This document shows positions 53,160 to 63,280 of a stretch of 64,000 nt of DNA, piece by piece. Source of the stretch: Chitinophaga filiformis (GTDB lineage: Bacteria; Bacteroidota; Bacteroidia; Chitinophagales; Chitinophagaceae). Under the pieces are notes generated by a model, which saw only the letters and a list, made by a program, of their open reading frames with translations, was not told the DNA's origin and made no database searches. Numbering within the stretch: position 1 is the stretch's first letter; every line of letters starts with the position of its first letter. The stretch spans positions 1,364,001 through 1,428,000 of the forward strand of contig NZ_JAKIRP010000001.1 of NCBI RefSeq assembly GCF_021646545.1, read 5' to 3'. The translations under genes were made by a program, and so were the position numbers.

Positions 53160-54461
53160 ATGAGAAAGTATTATACACTACTACCTGCCCTATGCCTCAT
53201 CACCCTTATGACCCAGGGGCAGCAGATCAAAAAGTCAGAAGTCAAACGTATATTATCCACACTCGCTGCCGATGATATGCAGGGGCGTGAAACCTTCAAA
53301 CCGGGAGCGGAAAAGGCCGCTGCATTCCTGGAAAAGGAATTCGCAGCTGCAGGCCTGCAGCCGCTGGCTGGAGACAACGACTTCAGACAATCGTTCTTTC
53401 AGTACGACACTAAACCGGTACGACAGGAACTCGTACTGAACGGTCAGCCCGCCCAGGGAGGAAGAGTCTTTGTAACTGGTGTTGAAAGTAACATCAGCTG
53501 GACACAGGACACGAAGGTGGAAATAGCCCATATCACGGCGGGCGATAATTTCGAGAATAAGGTACGGGATCTGAAACGCGCGCCACAGCAGACCCTTGTA
53601 TGGGTGGATAGCGCACATGCAGAAAAGTTTAAGCAGTACGCCAATGGGCTACAGCAACATGGCGCCAGCAAACAGGATAGCACCGTCACCGTTGTATTTG
53701 TGTTAAAGCAACAGGCATCTGATGATGCGGGTAAATGGTCAGTGCATGTCGAACAGGAAGTTGCCCGCCTGCCGCTTTGTAATGTAGCTGGCATGATCAC
53801 CGGGAGTGGTAAACCGGATGAATATGTGATCTTCTCCGGCCATTATGATCATATCGGGATCCTGGCGCCCGTAAAGGGGGATAGTATTGCCAATGGGGCT
53901 GACGACGATGCGAGCGGGGTAACCGCAGTATTGATGCTGGCGAAATATTTCAAGAAACATCCACCGGTACGCAGTATTCTGTTCGTGGCATTTACGGGAG
54001 AAGAGATCGGTGGTTATGGCTCCCGGTATTTTTCCCGCCAGCTGGACCCTGAAAAGATCGTGGCGATGTTCAACATAGAAATGATCGGCAAGGAGTCGAA
54101 ATTCGGTAAGAACAGTGCCTTTATCACCGGTTTTGAACGTTCTGACTTTGGCCAGATACTGAGCCGCAATCTGGAATCTTCCGTGTTCCGTTTCCACCCT
54201 GATCCTTATCCGGAGCAGCAGCTTTTTTATCGTTCTGACAATGCTACCCTGGCAAGACTGGGCGTACCGGCGCATACGATCTCCACAACACAGATCGATA
54301 AGGATACCCTGTACCACAGTGTGGACGATGAGATAGAAAGCATGGACTTTGACAATATCACCAGCATTATAGAGGCTATAGCAACCAGCGCCACCTCTAT
54401 TGTAGATGGTAAGGATACACCTACCCGCATTGACAAAGCTGCTGTCAGCAGCCGCAGATAG
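53160..54461 (+). CDS. Secreted M28-family zinc peptidase
   Basis: This 433-residue exported protein (signal peptide ending MTQGQ) has the M28 two-zinc site: H228 and D230 in GHYDHIG, D248-D250 in NGADDDASG, and E281/E282 in TGEEIGGYGSRYF. M28 enzymes are aminopeptidases or carboxypeptidases. It diverges from ruvB. Its stop is 2 bp from that of the converging M23 gene. Confidence 0.9.
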   Translation: MRKYYTLLPALCLITLMTQGQQIKKSEVKRILSTLAADDMQGRETFKPGAEKAAAFLEKEFAAAGLQPLAGDNDFRQSFFQYDTKPVRQELVLNGQPAQGGRVFVTGVESNISWTQDTKVEIAHITAGDNFENKVRDLKRAPQQTLVWVDSAHAEKFKQYANGLQQHGASKQDSTVTVVFVLKQQASDDAGKWSVHVEQEVARLPLCNVAGMITGSGKPDEYVIFSGHYDHIGILAPVKGDSIANGADDDASGVTAVLMLAKYFKKHPPVRSILFVAFTGEEIGGYGSRYFSRQLDPEKIVAMFNIEMIGKESKFGKNSAFITGFERSDFGQILSRNLESSVFRFHPDPYPEQQLFYRSDNATLARLGVPAHTISTTQIDKDTLYHSVDDEIESMDFDNITSIIEAIATSATSIVDGKDTPTRIDKAAVSSRR

Positions 54462-54463
54462 CT

Positions 54464-55138
54464 TTAAGGGATCATCTGTAGGATGATGTTTGGGTCGGGG
54501 CAGTTGGCCAGGTATTTTTCCCTTTCACTGTAACGGCATACGCCCGGATAATCTCCTTTGTTACCTTCCATGTCAGTGATGATCTGGAAATGCAGGTGAG
54601 GGGGCCAGTGGCCATTTTCCGCAATATCGCCGAAGTGGGCTATCTGCTGACCAGCTACGATCCGCATATTCTCATGCAGCCCTTCGAGGTCGCGCAGCGA
54701 AAGATGGCCATACAGCGTGTGGAAAACATGTCCCTCCAGCTGGTGACGAAGAATGATAGTAGCGCCATAGTCGCCATGTATATCATTGAACCGGAAACTG
54801 TGGACAGTGCCGTCCAATGGGGCAAATACCGGTGTGCCGGGGGCGCCCCATATGTCGATGCCCAGGTGCAGACGGCGGGGTTCATCGGCTGTAGAAAAGT
54901 GCTCACTGCGTGCGTAAATGGTCCGGTGTTCTGCGTAGCCTCCTATGCCGAACCGGCATTGATAGTCAGTCAGCAGCTGGTTTACGTAATCCGTGAACTT
55001 TTGTGTATCGTCCAGTATTGCTGCAGTGAGGGTTGTGTTCCTTTCAGTGAAGTCCATCGCCAGCAGGCTGTCATTTTCCGGATCAAATAAAACTACAGGC
55101 TGAAATGGCTGATGGCGTTCCAGGATCTTTTCTAACAT
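54464..55138 (-). CDS. M23-type peptidase domain protein without signal peptide
   Basis: This 224-residue protein has the LytM/M23 zinc site: H91 and D95 in HLGIDIWG, then YGHLS, and H181/H183 in PPHLHFQI. It has no signal peptide or membrane segment, so it may act in the cytoplasm. The ending CPDPNIILQ and the HLGID/GHWPPHLHFQI style match the M23-like middle domain that some bacteria fuse between an APH-type kinase and a class III aminotransferase; this recollection was not checked. A role other than wall cleavage is plausible. Confidence 0.82.
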   Translation of the reverse strand: MLEKILERHQPFQPVVLFDPENDSLLAMDFTERNTTLTAAILDDTQKFTDYVNQLLTDYQCRFGIGGYAEHRTIYARSEHFSTADEPRRLHLGIDIWGAPGTPVFAPLDGTVHSFRFNDIHGDYGATIILRHQLEGHVFHTLYGHLSLRDLEGLHENMRIVAGQQIAHFGDIAENGHWPPHLHFQIITDMEGNKGDYPGVCRYSEREKYLANCPDPNIILQMIP

Positions 55139-55228
55139 GCTGATGGGTTGAGAGCGGCAAAATACAAAAAGTGCGCTTTATGTTATAATCAGTAGCGCGA
55201 ACAATAGCTGGTAAAGCTAAACATATAT

Positions 55229-55273
55229 AAAAGGAGAAGAGGCCGCAGTACTACCACGGCCTCTTCTCCTTTT
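55229..55273 (-). terminator. Terminator after leuS
   Basis: Arms at 55229-55245 and 55257-55273 form a perfect 17-pair stem around an 11-nt loop. Read on the minus strand it follows the leuS stop and ends in TTTTATATA. Confidence 0.8.
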
Positions 55274-55288
55274 ATAGTGTATTCATGA

Positions 55289-58057
55289 TCATACCACAAT
55301 GTTGATCATCCTGCCTTTAACGATCACGACCTTCTTCACTGGTTTTCCGTCGATCCATTTCTGAACTGCCTCGTTCACCAGTACCTCTTTTTCAATGGTC
55401 TCATTGTCGGCATCAAGCGGGAAGCTCAATTCAGTCCGTGTTTTACCATTGACAGCTATCGGGTAGTTGAAGGCACTTTCCTTCGTGTATTTTTCTTCAA
55501 ATACCGGATAAGGAGCATCCAGAATGCTGGTAGTGTTGCCCAGCTGGTGCCACAGTTCCTCGGCAATATGCGGTGCATATGGCGCCAGTAATATCAATAC
55601 CGGTTCCAGTACACTGCGTTTATTACACTTCAGGCTACTCAGTTCGTTCACACAGATCATGAACTGGCTGACTGCTGTATTGTAAGAGAAGTTTTCTGTG
55701 TCTGCATCTATCTTCTGAATGGTCTTGTGCAGTACTTTCAGTTCTTCAGGTGTGGCTGCAGCATCTTTCACAATGATACCCTTTTGTTCGTCGGCAAACA
55801 GGCGCCACAGCTTTTTCAGGAAGCGGTGTACCCCTTCAATGCCTTTGGTATCCCACGGTTTGGACTGCTCTACTGGGCCGAGGAACATTTCATACATGCG
55901 GAAAGTATCAGCACCGAACTTTTCTACGACATCGTCAGGGTTGACGGTATTGTATTTTCCTTTACTCATTTTTTCGAGCAGCACACCGCAGATATATTTC
56001 CCGTCTTCCAGGATGAATTCTGCATCTTTATTTGCAGGTCTCCAATTTTTGAAGGCCTCTATGTCCAGTTCCAGACCATCTACAATGTTTACGTCGGTAT
56101 GTAATTCGTCTGTCTCGTACTTGTCTTTTAATCCATGGGAAACATAAGTGTTAGTACCCCTGACACGATAAACCATGCGGGAACTTCCACCGATCATACC
56201 CTGGTTGATCAGTTTTTTATATGGCTCCTGGAAGCCGATATACCCCAGATCAAACAGAGCTTTCGTCCACATACGGGAGTACAGCAGGTGACCTACGGCA
56301 TGTTCTGTACCTCCTACATAAACATCCACCTGGTTCCAGTAATCTGTTGCTAAGCGGTCTGCAAATGCAGCTGTGTTTTTAGGATCCGCATAACGCAGGA
56401 AGTACCAGCTGCTGCCGGCATAACCAGGCATAGTATTGGTTTCGCGTCTGGTATCAGCATCTATATTTACCCAGTCGGTAATGTTGGCCAATGGTCCTTC
56501 TCCTTCTTCCCCGGGTTTATAGTTCTCCACATGCGGTAAGGTAACCGGGAGATCTTTCTCTTCCTGTGCGTAAGGAACACCGTTCTTATATACGATCGGG
56601 AATGGCTCGCCCCAGTAGCGCTGGCGGCTGAAACCGGAGTCCCTCATCTTATAATTGATCTGGCGCTTGCCGATGCCCATCGTTTCTATTTTGTCAGCTA
56701 CAACATCCATAGCGGCGCGCATGGTCATACCGTCCAGGAAGTCACTGTGCTGCAGAATAGCATCTTTGGTAGCGTTGGCCTCTTCACCGTTGAAGGCATC
56801 TCCGATAATGTTGGTGATCGGGATGTTGAAATGTTTTGCAAAAGAGTAGTCGCGCTGGTCGCCGCAAGGCACCGCCATGATAGCGCCGGTACCATATCCG
56901 GCCAGTACGTATTCAGAGATCCATACCGGAATACGGCGTCCGTTGAACGGGTTGAGTACATATGCGCCGGTAAAGCAACCGGTGATCTGTTTCACTTCCG
57001 CCAGGCGCTCACGTTCGGAACGGCTCTGCACATAGTCCAGATATTTTTCAATTTCTGCTTTCTGATCTGCAGTAGTGATGCGGCTTACCAGGTCGTGTTC
57101 AGGTGCGAGCACCATAAAATCGACACCGAAGATGGTATCAGGACGGGTAGTATATACTGTTACGCTACTATCGGCAATACCATCAAACGCAAAAGTGATC
57201 TCAGCTCCCTGGCTCTTACCGATCCAGTTGCGCTGCATTTCTTTCATAGCGTCGCTGTAATCGACCGTTTCCAGACCTTCCAGCAGGCGGTTAGCGTATT
57301 CTGTAATGCGGAGGAACCACTGTCTCATTTTCTTTTTGATAACAGGGTAACCACCACGCTCGCTCACACCATTCACTACCTCATCATTGGCCAGTACCGT
57401 GCCCAGGGCAGCGCACCAGTTCACTTCCGCAAAGGCCAGGTAGGCAAGGCGATAGTGCATGAGTATTTCACGCTGACGTGTCTCGCTGAATTGTTTCCAC
57501 TCTTCTGCAGTGAAGCTGATATTACGGTCGCCGGGACATTCATGGTCCTTATTACCTGCCTTTTCAAAAGCAGCGATCAGCGTTTCAATGCGTTCTGCCT
57601 TTTGCAGGGAACGGTTGAACCAGCTGTTGAACAGCTGCAGGAAGATCCACTGTGTCCATTTGTAATAGCCGGGATCGCTGGTATTTATTTCGCGTTCCCA
57701 GTCAAAACTGAATCCTATATTGTCCAGCTGCCTGCGGAAGGCAGCGAGGTTATTAGCTGTAGTAACGGTGGGGTGCTGACCGGTTTCCAGCGCATACTGT
57801 TCTGCCGGCAGGCCAAAAGCGTCCCAGCCCATCGGGTGAAGCACGTTAAAGCCTTTCAGTCTTTTGTAACGGGCATAGATGTCGGATGAAATATACCCCA
57901 GTGGGTGTCCCACATGGAGCCCTGCCCCTGATGGGTAGGGAAACATATCAAGTACATAACATTTGGGTTTGGGGCTGTTGTTGCTAACCTGGTAAGCCTT
58001 TGTGTTTACCCAGTGTGCCTGCCACTTTTTCTCAATCGCCCTGAAATTGTATTCCAT
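55289..58057 (-). CDS. leuS: Leucyl-tRNA synthetase
   Basis: LeuRS charges tRNA-Leu. The 922-residue protein has the class I HVGH (48-51) in FPYPSGAGLHVGHPLGY and KMSK (696-699), a CP1 editing domain (residues ~230-430, with the TTRPDT motif) and the anticodon-binding C-terminus. It is ~60 residues longer than E. coli LeuRS. Extra sequence is visible before the KMSK loop (about 620-690), as is common in this phylum. A -7 element lies 85 nt upstream of the start. Confidence 0.97.
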   Translation of the reverse strand: MEYNFRAIEKKWQAHWVNTKAYQVSNNSPKPKCYVLDMFPYPSGAGLHVGHPLGYISSDIYARYKRLKGFNVLHPMGWDAFGLPAEQYALETGQHPTVTTANNLAAFRRQLDNIGFSFDWEREINTSDPGYYKWTQWIFLQLFNSWFNRSLQKAERIETLIAAFEKAGNKDHECPGDRNISFTAEEWKQFSETRQREILMHYRLAYLAFAEVNWCAALGTVLANDEVVNGVSERGGYPVIKKKMRQWFLRITEYANRLLEGLETVDYSDAMKEMQRNWIGKSQGAEITFAFDGIADSSVTVYTTRPDTIFGVDFMVLAPEHDLVSRITTADQKAEIEKYLDYVQSRSERERLAEVKQITGCFTGAYVLNPFNGRRIPVWISEYVLAGYGTGAIMAVPCGDQRDYSFAKHFNIPITNIIGDAFNGEEANATKDAILQHSDFLDGMTMRAAMDVVADKIETMGIGKRQINYKMRDSGFSRQRYWGEPFPIVYKNGVPYAQEEKDLPVTLPHVENYKPGEEGEGPLANITDWVNIDADTRRETNTMPGYAGSSWYFLRYADPKNTAAFADRLATDYWNQVDVYVGGTEHAVGHLLYSRMWTKALFDLGYIGFQEPYKKLINQGMIGGSSRMVYRVRGTNTYVSHGLKDKYETDELHTDVNIVDGLELDIEAFKNWRPANKDAEFILEDGKYICGVLLEKMSKGKYNTVNPDDVVEKFGADTFRMYEMFLGPVEQSKPWDTKGIEGVHRFLKKLWRLFADEQKGIIVKDAAATPEELKVLHKTIQKIDADTENFSYNTAVSQFMICVNELSSLKCNKRSVLEPVLILLAPYAPHIAEELWHQLGNTTSILDAPYPVFEEKYTKESAFNYPIAVNGKTRTELSFPLDADNETIEKEVLVNEAVQKWIDGKPVKKVVIVKGRMINIVV

Positions 58058-58142
58058 ATAATAATTAAATAATCTGTCTTATCTGAACACAGGCTTTTGT
58101 TTAGCGCCTATGTGCTGAGCTTAAAATAACGTTAAAGGATGA

Positions 58143-58150
58143 CAAAAGTA
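58143..58150 (-). promoter_or_regulatory. -7 promoter element (TACTTTTG) for leuS
   Basis: Exact TAnnTTTG match on the minus strand, 85 nt before the leuS ATG. Confidence 0.5.
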
Positions 58151-58197
58151 AACATAACTGCTAATTTTTATTATTTTCGCCATTAAACGGTAGATTA

Positions 58198-59073
58198 ATG
58201 GCGCAGCAACCCGGCAAATCATCATCAAAAAAATCCAAACCTTCCTATCTCTACTCTATTATTGGGGTGGCCTTAGTTCTCTTTCTACTGGGAACGCTCG
58301 GCCTGATCGTTATACATGCCAATAAACTGAGCGAATTTTTCAAGGAAAGTATTGAGATCCAGGTGATTCTCAGGGATAATGTGAAAGAAGAGCAGGCAAT
58401 TGCCCTGCGGGATTCCATCGCTTCCCGTCCTTATGTGAAGTCTGTTGAATACGTCTCTAAGGATATGGCTGCCGAGCGCTTTAAAAAGGAATTTGGAGAG
58501 GATTTTATCACGCTGCTGCAATACAACCCACTGTATGCCAGCATCAACATCAAGGGAAATGCCCCTTATGTGAATCCTGACAGTCTGAAGGTGATCGAGG
58601 CTAACCTCACCCAGCAGAACATTGTCAGGGAGATCTCCTATCAGAGAGGGCTGGTAAGCAAGCTGAACGAGAACGTACGCAAGATTGGCCTGGTAATACT
58701 GGGTATCTGTATATTACTTTCCCTGGTAGTGATTGTCCTGATCGACAATACCATCCGCCTGGCAATGTTCAGCAACCGCTTCCTGATAAAGACGATGCAG
58801 ATGGTGGGCGCTACCCGCTGGTTCATTGCCAAACCATTTGACCTGCGCAGCATCATTAATGGGGCCCTGAGCGCATTCCTCGCTATTGCCGGCGTAATAG
58901 GCATTGTCTATGGGGCAGACCAGCTGCTGCCGGAACTGGCTGGTATGAGGGATTATTTCATGATGGCGCTGCTGTTCATCGGCATGATCATCATCGGGAT
59001 CTGTATTTCACTGGTAAGTACCCACCGTTCAGTAATGAAGTACCTGCGTCTAAAACTGGACGATCTATATTAA
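58198..59073 (+). CDS. ftsX: Cell division protein FtsX
   Basis: FtsX with FtsE activates septal peptidoglycan hydrolases. The 291-residue protein has a cytoplasmic Lys/Ser-rich start, a first helix (~20-42), a periplasmic domain (~45-165) and three more helices, with the FtsX block IRLAMFSNRFLIKTMQMVGATRWFI (here near 182-206). ftsE is not adjacent, as usual in Bacteroidota. Confidence 0.92.
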   Translation: MAQQPGKSSSKKSKPSYLYSIIGVALVLFLLGTLGLIVIHANKLSEFFKESIEIQVILRDNVKEEQAIALRDSIASRPYVKSVEYVSKDMAAERFKKEFGEDFITLLQYNPLYASINIKGNAPYVNPDSLKVIEANLTQQNIVREISYQRGLVSKLNENVRKIGLVILGICILLSLVVIVLIDNTIRLAMFSNRFLIKTMQMVGATRWFIAKPFDLRSIINGALSAFLAIAGVIGIVYGADQLLPELAGMRDYFMMALLFIGMIIIGICISLVSTHRSVMKYLRLKLDDLY

Positions 59074-59098
59074 TCTGATAATTTCACCATACGATACT

Positions 59099-59365
59099 AT
59101 GAGTAAAGCATCCAAGCATATCACCGTTGAAAAAGCAGGCGTAGACGAACGCCCTGTTTTTGCAAAAGAAAATTACAAGTTCATGATTGCCGGACTGGCT
59201 ATCGTTGTTGTAGGCTTCCTGTTAATGATGGGTGGCAACAGTGATGATCCCAATTCATTCAAACCTGAAGAAGTATACAGCTTCCGCCGTATTACCCTGG
59301 CGCCGATCGTTATTGTGCTGGGACTGATCGTTGAGATCTACGCTATCATGCGTAGACCTAAATAA
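59099..59365 (+). CDS. DUF3098 membrane protein
   Basis: This 88-residue protein has two membrane helices (~28-44 and ~68-84) separated by the conserved loop DDPNSFKPEEVYSFRRITLAP (residues ~49-69). It matches DUF3098, found in Bacteroidota between ftsX and uppP, as here. The role is unknown; position suggests cell division or wall synthesis. Confidence 0.88.
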   Translation: MSKASKHITVEKAGVDERPVFAKENYKFMIAGLAIVVVGFLLMMGGNSDDPNSFKPEEVYSFRRITLAPIVIVLGLIVEIYAIMRRPK

Positions 59366-59394
59366 GTGCGGATACAAAAATATTGAATGTTCAC

Positions 59395-59423
59395 GGCGAT
59401 GAAATGCTCATCGCCTTTTTTTT
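59395..59423 (+). terminator. Intrinsic terminator after the DUF3098 gene
   Basis: GGCGATGA (59395-59402) pairs with TCATCGCC (59408-59415) with a 5-nt loop, then eight T. It would separate or attenuate uppP from ftsX-DUF3098. Confidence 0.88.
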
Positions 59424-59458
59424 GATAATAGTACACAGACTAAATTCTTTTAATTGTC

Positions 59459-60259
59459 ATGGATATCTGGCAGGCGATTATTATTGCGATTGTAGAAGGA
59501 TTAACCGAATTCTTACCTGTATCATCAACAGGTCATATGGTGATCACCAGTGCATTGTTAAAGCTCAATAAGGACGAATTCACCAAGCTGTTTGAAGTTT
59601 GTATCCAGCTGGGAGCTATCCTGGCTGTGGTGGTTTTATACTGGAGAAAGTTCCTGGTATTCGATAAGAACAGGATCAGTTTCTATATAAAACTGGTAGT
59701 GGCCGTATTACCGGCGCTGATTGTCGGAGCTTTATTCGCAGATAGCATTGATGCGCTGCTGGAAAGTCCGCTGGTAGTGGGCATCACCTTACTGTTGGGT
59801 GGTATCGTGCTGCTGTTTGTAGACAATTGGTTTACCCAACCAACCATAGAAAAAGACGAAGAGATGAACCTCTTCAGAGCCCTGCGCATCGGTTTCTGGC
59901 AATGTGTAGCCATGATCCCGGGGGTAAGCCGTAGTGCCGCTACCATCATCGGTGGTATGCAGCAAAAGCTGACCCGCAATGTAGCTGCAGAATTTTCCTT
60001 CTTCCTGGCAGTACCTACCATGGCGGCAGCTACTGGTTACAAGCTGCTGAAAAGCCGTGAACTGCTGATGGCAAATACCGATAACCTGAAGCTCCTGCTG
60101 GTAGGAAACGTCGTAGCCTTCATCGTTGCAATGATCGCCATAAAGTTCTTCATCAATACATTGAAGAAATATGGTTTCAGGGTATGGGGATACTATCGCA
60201 TAGTGGTGGGTATTGCTATCCTGGTGGCGATCGGACTGGGTTATAAATTATCTGTATAA
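59459..60259 (+). CDS. uppP: Undecaprenyl-diphosphatase
   Basis: UppP (BacA) recycles the lipid carrier undecaprenyl diphosphate for wall and glycan synthesis. The 266-residue membrane protein has both active-site motifs, [15 protein letters not shown] (13-27) and [13 protein letters not shown]. About eight helices are visible. It follows ftsX and the DUF3098 gene but behind a terminator. Confidence 0.96.
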   Translation: MDIWQAIIIAIVEGLTEFLPVSSTGHMVITSALLKLNKDEFTKLFEVCIQLGAILAVVVLYWRKFLVFDKNRISFYIKLVVAVLPALIVGALFADSIDALLESPLVVGITLLLGGIVLLFVDNWFTQPTIEKDEEMNLFRALRIGFWQCVAMIPGVSRSAATIIGGMQQKLTRNVAAEFSFFLAVPTMAAATGYKLLKSRELLMANTDNLKLLLVGNVVAFIVAMIAIKFFINTLKKYGFRVWGYYRIVVGIAILVAIGLGYKLSV

Positions 60260-60331
60260 TTACATCTTAAAATAAAAGACTGGTCCCGGCTCGCATTGTC
60301 CGGGACCTTATTATTAATCACCTGTACCTAT

Positions 60332-61576
60332 ATGAGAGTTATTTCCCTCTGCCTGTGCTGCATGCTAATGGCCTGTGTTGTCGTGGCGCAACGTAATTAT
60401 GTTCCCGGTGTGATCATCACCCGGCAGAACGATTCACTGAAAGGTTTTATAGATTTCCGCAACTGGTATCAGTCTCCCAATGAAATAGTCTTTAAAGAGA
60501 GCCTGTCGAACGCAGAAGAGCAACGTTTTAAACCCGCAGATATCAACGGGTTTAAGGTAGCTGAACCGGAAGTGGAATATGTAAGCCGGAAACTGCATAT
60601 TGACATTACCCGGCAGGACATCAATAGCCTGAATGAAAAGCGGGAACGTATCGTACAGGATACCCCTGTGTTCCTGATGAGAATAGTGACAGGACCATAC
60701 AACCTGTATGAATATATAGATATGTTTTCCAGGGCCCACTACGTTTATGATGCATCCGGTGTGCCGGCCACTGAACTGGAGTATGTACAGCAGTATGTAG
60801 AGCGTTCTTCCGGTAGTGGCATCTTTACTGAAGAAAGATATAAAGATCAGTTAGCGGCTTTATTTGCAGATAATGCAGCACTGGCGGAAAAAGCGAGGAA
60901 GATATCTTACCGGGAGGCTAATCTGAAAAAACTGTTCCTGGCTTACAATAACGGTAAAGCACCTGCATCCGGAACACCACAGCCGGTAACTATGCAGAAG
61001 AAAAAGCGTCTGCCGGTAACCTATGGCATTATGGCTGGAATGGCTTTTAACAGCTATCCCTTTAAAGGTTCCGCTTTTATAGGATTAGGTGAATATGAAA
61101 ACTCCAAGGGCCCTATAGGCGGCATCTGGGCCGATATTCCCCTGGGCCGTAACGGACGTAATATTTCATTTGTACCGGAGCTGTTATATAAAAAACTGGA
61201 GACAAACGGGGTTTTGCATGGCACTTATAGCGGTGCAATCGTGAAGTTCGCGTTCAGCTATCTGCAGGTGAATACACTGTTCAGGTATACCTATCCGACT
61301 AAGACTGCCATAAGACCTTATATCAATGCCGGAATAGGCAATGGGTTCGTGGTCAAAGTAAATGAGAACGGACTATTGAGAAGTGCCGACAGGGAATGGG
61401 AGGTAGCAATTAACGGGCCCCGTAAATATGAGCAGACACTGATAGGCGGATTAGGCGTGAAAATCTACAAGGTGAACGCTGAAGTAAGATATACAACAGG
61501 CAATGGCTTCTCGCCTTTTCCAGGAGGAAGAACTGCTATTCACAGCTTCCAGATTCTGGCCGCCTACGGTTTCTAA
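60332..61576 (+). CDS. Secreted protein with C-terminal outer-membrane beta-barrel
   Basis: This 414-residue protein has a signal peptide (ending CVVVAQ) and, in its last ~190 residues, amphipathic strands typical of small PorT/OmpA-like barrels, ending in an aromatic-terminated strand (AAYGF). The first ~200 residues form a soluble domain beginning YVPGVIITRQNDSLKGFIDF, a start I have seen in uncharacterised Bacteroidota proteins. The ATG at 60332 is chosen because it begins the signal peptide. Its stop overlaps the converging gene by 4 bp. Confidence 0.72.
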   Translation: MRVISLCLCCMLMACVVVAQRNYVPGVIITRQNDSLKGFIDFRNWYQSPNEIVFKESLSNAEEQRFKPADINGFKVAEPEVEYVSRKLHIDITRQDINSLNEKRERIVQDTPVFLMRIVTGPYNLYEYIDMFSRAHYVYDASGVPATELEYVQQYVERSSGSGIFTEERYKDQLAALFADNAALAEKARKISYREANLKKLFLAYNNGKAPASGTPQPVTMQKKKRLPVTYGIMAGMAFNSYPFKGSAFIGLGEYENSKGPIGGIWADIPLGRNGRNISFVPELLYKKLETNGVLHGTYSGAIVKFAFSYLQVNTLFRYTYPTKTAIRPYINAGIGNGFVVKVNENGLLRSADREWEVAINGPRKYEQTLIGGLGVKIYKVNAEVRYTTGNGFSPFPGGRTAIHSFQILAAYGF

Positions 61577-62790
61577 CCTTTTACCGCCAGTAGCAATTCC
61601 AGGTCGGTATATTTCAGTTTGAACTTTTCACTGAGATGATAATTGGTCAGTGCACCTTTGTAGAGATAGATACCATTACGTACGCCGCGCTTGATCCATA
61701 CAAGATTTTCAAAACCACCATCATCGGCCGCTTCCAGCAACAGAGGCATCAGTACATTACTGATCGCTTCTGATGCGGTGCGGGCAAACCCTGATGGGAT
61801 ATTGGGCACGCAATAATGCACGACATCATATTTTTTGAAGACGGGGTTTTCATGACTGGTGATCTCAGAGGTTTCGAAACAGCCACCACGATCAATGCTG
61901 ACATCCACGATCACTGATCCTGCTTTCATATTGCTGACCATCGCCTCTGTCACAACGATAGGAGTACGGCCGCTTTGAGATGATAATGCACCCACCGCTA
62001 CATCTGCATTACGGAGCTGTTCCGCCAGCACCTTGGGCTGCATAACAGAGGTGAATATACGTACCCCGATATTGTTCTGAAGACGTTTCAGCTTGTAGAT
62101 ATTGTTGTCAAATACTTTCACAGAAGCGCCTAAGGCCATAGCGGTCCTGGCGGCGAATTCACCTACAATACCAGCTCCTATGATCACTACCTTGGTAGGA
62201 GGGATGCCGGTCACCCCGCCCAGCAGGATTCCCTTTCCCTTATTCCCATTACTGAGGTACTGCCCTGCGAGCAGCATCACAGCGCCACCTGCTATTTCGC
62301 TCATAGCCCTTACGATCGGGTAAGTGCCTGCATCATCTTTCAGGTTCTCAAAAGAAAGAAGCGTGATCCTTTTTTCCATCATTTTCTGTACCTGCTCTAT
62401 CTTCAGGGCAGCCAGGTGGATGGGGGAAATAACGATCTGATGAGGATGCAGCAGTTCTATTTCTTCGTCATTCAGCGGAGCAGACTTTACGATGATCTCT
62501 GCTTTGAATACTTCCTTCTTGTCATACAGAATCTCAGCGCCGGCCTCCGAAAAATCGGTATCGTAGAAATGTGAGCCGTCGCCAGCTTTATGTTCCACTA
62601 CGATATGATGACCATTGCTGGCTAATATACTGACTGCATCCGGTGTTAATGCTATGCGGTTTTCCTGGAAGGAAGTCTCTTTAGGTATACCAATAAATAA
62701 ACGGGAGTTTTTTTGTGGAATATCTAACGTTTCTTCCAGTGGTGAATACGTAAAACCAGCACTCACAACAGGTTTTTGCCTTTGCTCCAT
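61573..62790 (-). CDS. ald: Alanine dehydrogenase
   Basis: This 405-residue enzyme fits the alanine dehydrogenase/NAD(P) transhydrogenase alpha family, converting L-alanine and NAD+ to pyruvate and ammonia. It shows GIPKETSFQENRIALTP near the start, the SPIHLAAL block, the Rossmann motif GAGIVG and IVDVSIDRGGCFETS. It is ~35 residues longer than the common form, with extensions at both ends. A -7 element lies 41 nt upstream. Confidence 0.85.
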   Translation of the reverse strand: MEQRQKPVVSAGFTYSPLEETLDIPQKNSRLFIGIPKETSFQENRIALTPDAVSILASNGHHIVVEHKAGDGSHFYDTDFSEAGAEILYDKKEVFKAEIIVKSAPLNDEEIELLHPHQIVISPIHLAALKIEQVQKMMEKRITLLSFENLKDDAGTYPIVRAMSEIAGGAVMLLAGQYLSNGNKGKGILLGGVTGIPPTKVVIIGAGIVGEFAARTAMALGASVKVFDNNIYKLKRLQNNIGVRIFTSVMQPKVLAEQLRNADVAVGALSSQSGRTPIVVTEAMVSNMKAGSVIVDVSIDRGGCFETSEITSHENPVFKKYDVVHYCVPNIPSGFARTASEAISNVLMPLLLEAADDGGFENLVWIKRGVRNGIYLYKGALTNYHLSEKFKLKYTDLELLLAVKG

Positions 62791-62831
62791 ATGATTATCA
62801 AGATTGGTCCGGGTGATTTTTTCCGCGTATT

Positions 62832-62839
62832 CAAAGATA
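62832..62839 (-). promoter_or_regulatory. -7 promoter element (TATCTTTG) for ald
   Basis: Exact TAnnTTTG match on the minus strand, 41 nt before the ATG, in the gap after tsaE. Confidence 0.6.
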
Positions 62840-62857
62840 CGTCATTTGTTCAAAGCA

Positions 62858-63280
62858 TTATCCGGCGCGTAACAGCCTTTTTTTGTCGGGTAATACCGAT
62901 AGTTGCAGCCGGACAGTATCCGGTGGTAGTAAGTCATTGATGATGTCAGGCCATTCTACGAAACTTATTGCATGATCGTGATATAATGTGTCTTCAACGC
63001 CCGCTGCTATGGCTTCTTCTTCGTCCTTTAACCGGTAAAGGTCCAGGTGATATATGGTATATTCCTGACCGTTTTCCCGGAATGCATATTCGTTTATGAT
63101 TGAAAAAGTAGGACTCGCAGTAGCATCTTCCACGCCCCTGGCAGTGCAAAGCGCTTTTATGAAAGTGGTCTTACCTGCTCCCATCGGCCCTTCCAGGGTA
63201 AATATATGTTGCCCCTTGTAATGTTGCCAGAAGCTCTCTGCGGTTGCCGGCAGCTCTTCCTGAGAAAATGTCCATTCCAT
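62858..63280 (-). CDS. tsaE: tRNA threonylcarbamoyladenosine biosynthesis ATPase TsaE
   Basis: TsaE is the ATPase that supports TsaB/TsaD in making t6A on tRNA. The 140-residue protein has Walker A GPMGAGKTT (31-39), the threonine switch ASPTFSIINEY and the late FVEWPD block. Length is normal for the family. It lies upstream of ald on the same strand. Confidence 0.94.
   Translation of the reverse strand: MEWTFSQEELPATAESFWQHYKGQHIFTLEGPMGAGKTTFIKALCTARGVEDATASPTFSIINEYAFRENGQEYTIYHLDLYRLKDEEEAIAAGVEDTLYHDHAISFVEWPDIINDLLPPDTVRLQLSVLPDKKRLLRAG

Noticed and set aside
56747..57889. 380-codon + strand frame opposite leuS
   Set aside because: leuS on the minus strand has both class I synthetase motifs and full length; this frame has no coherent protein pattern.
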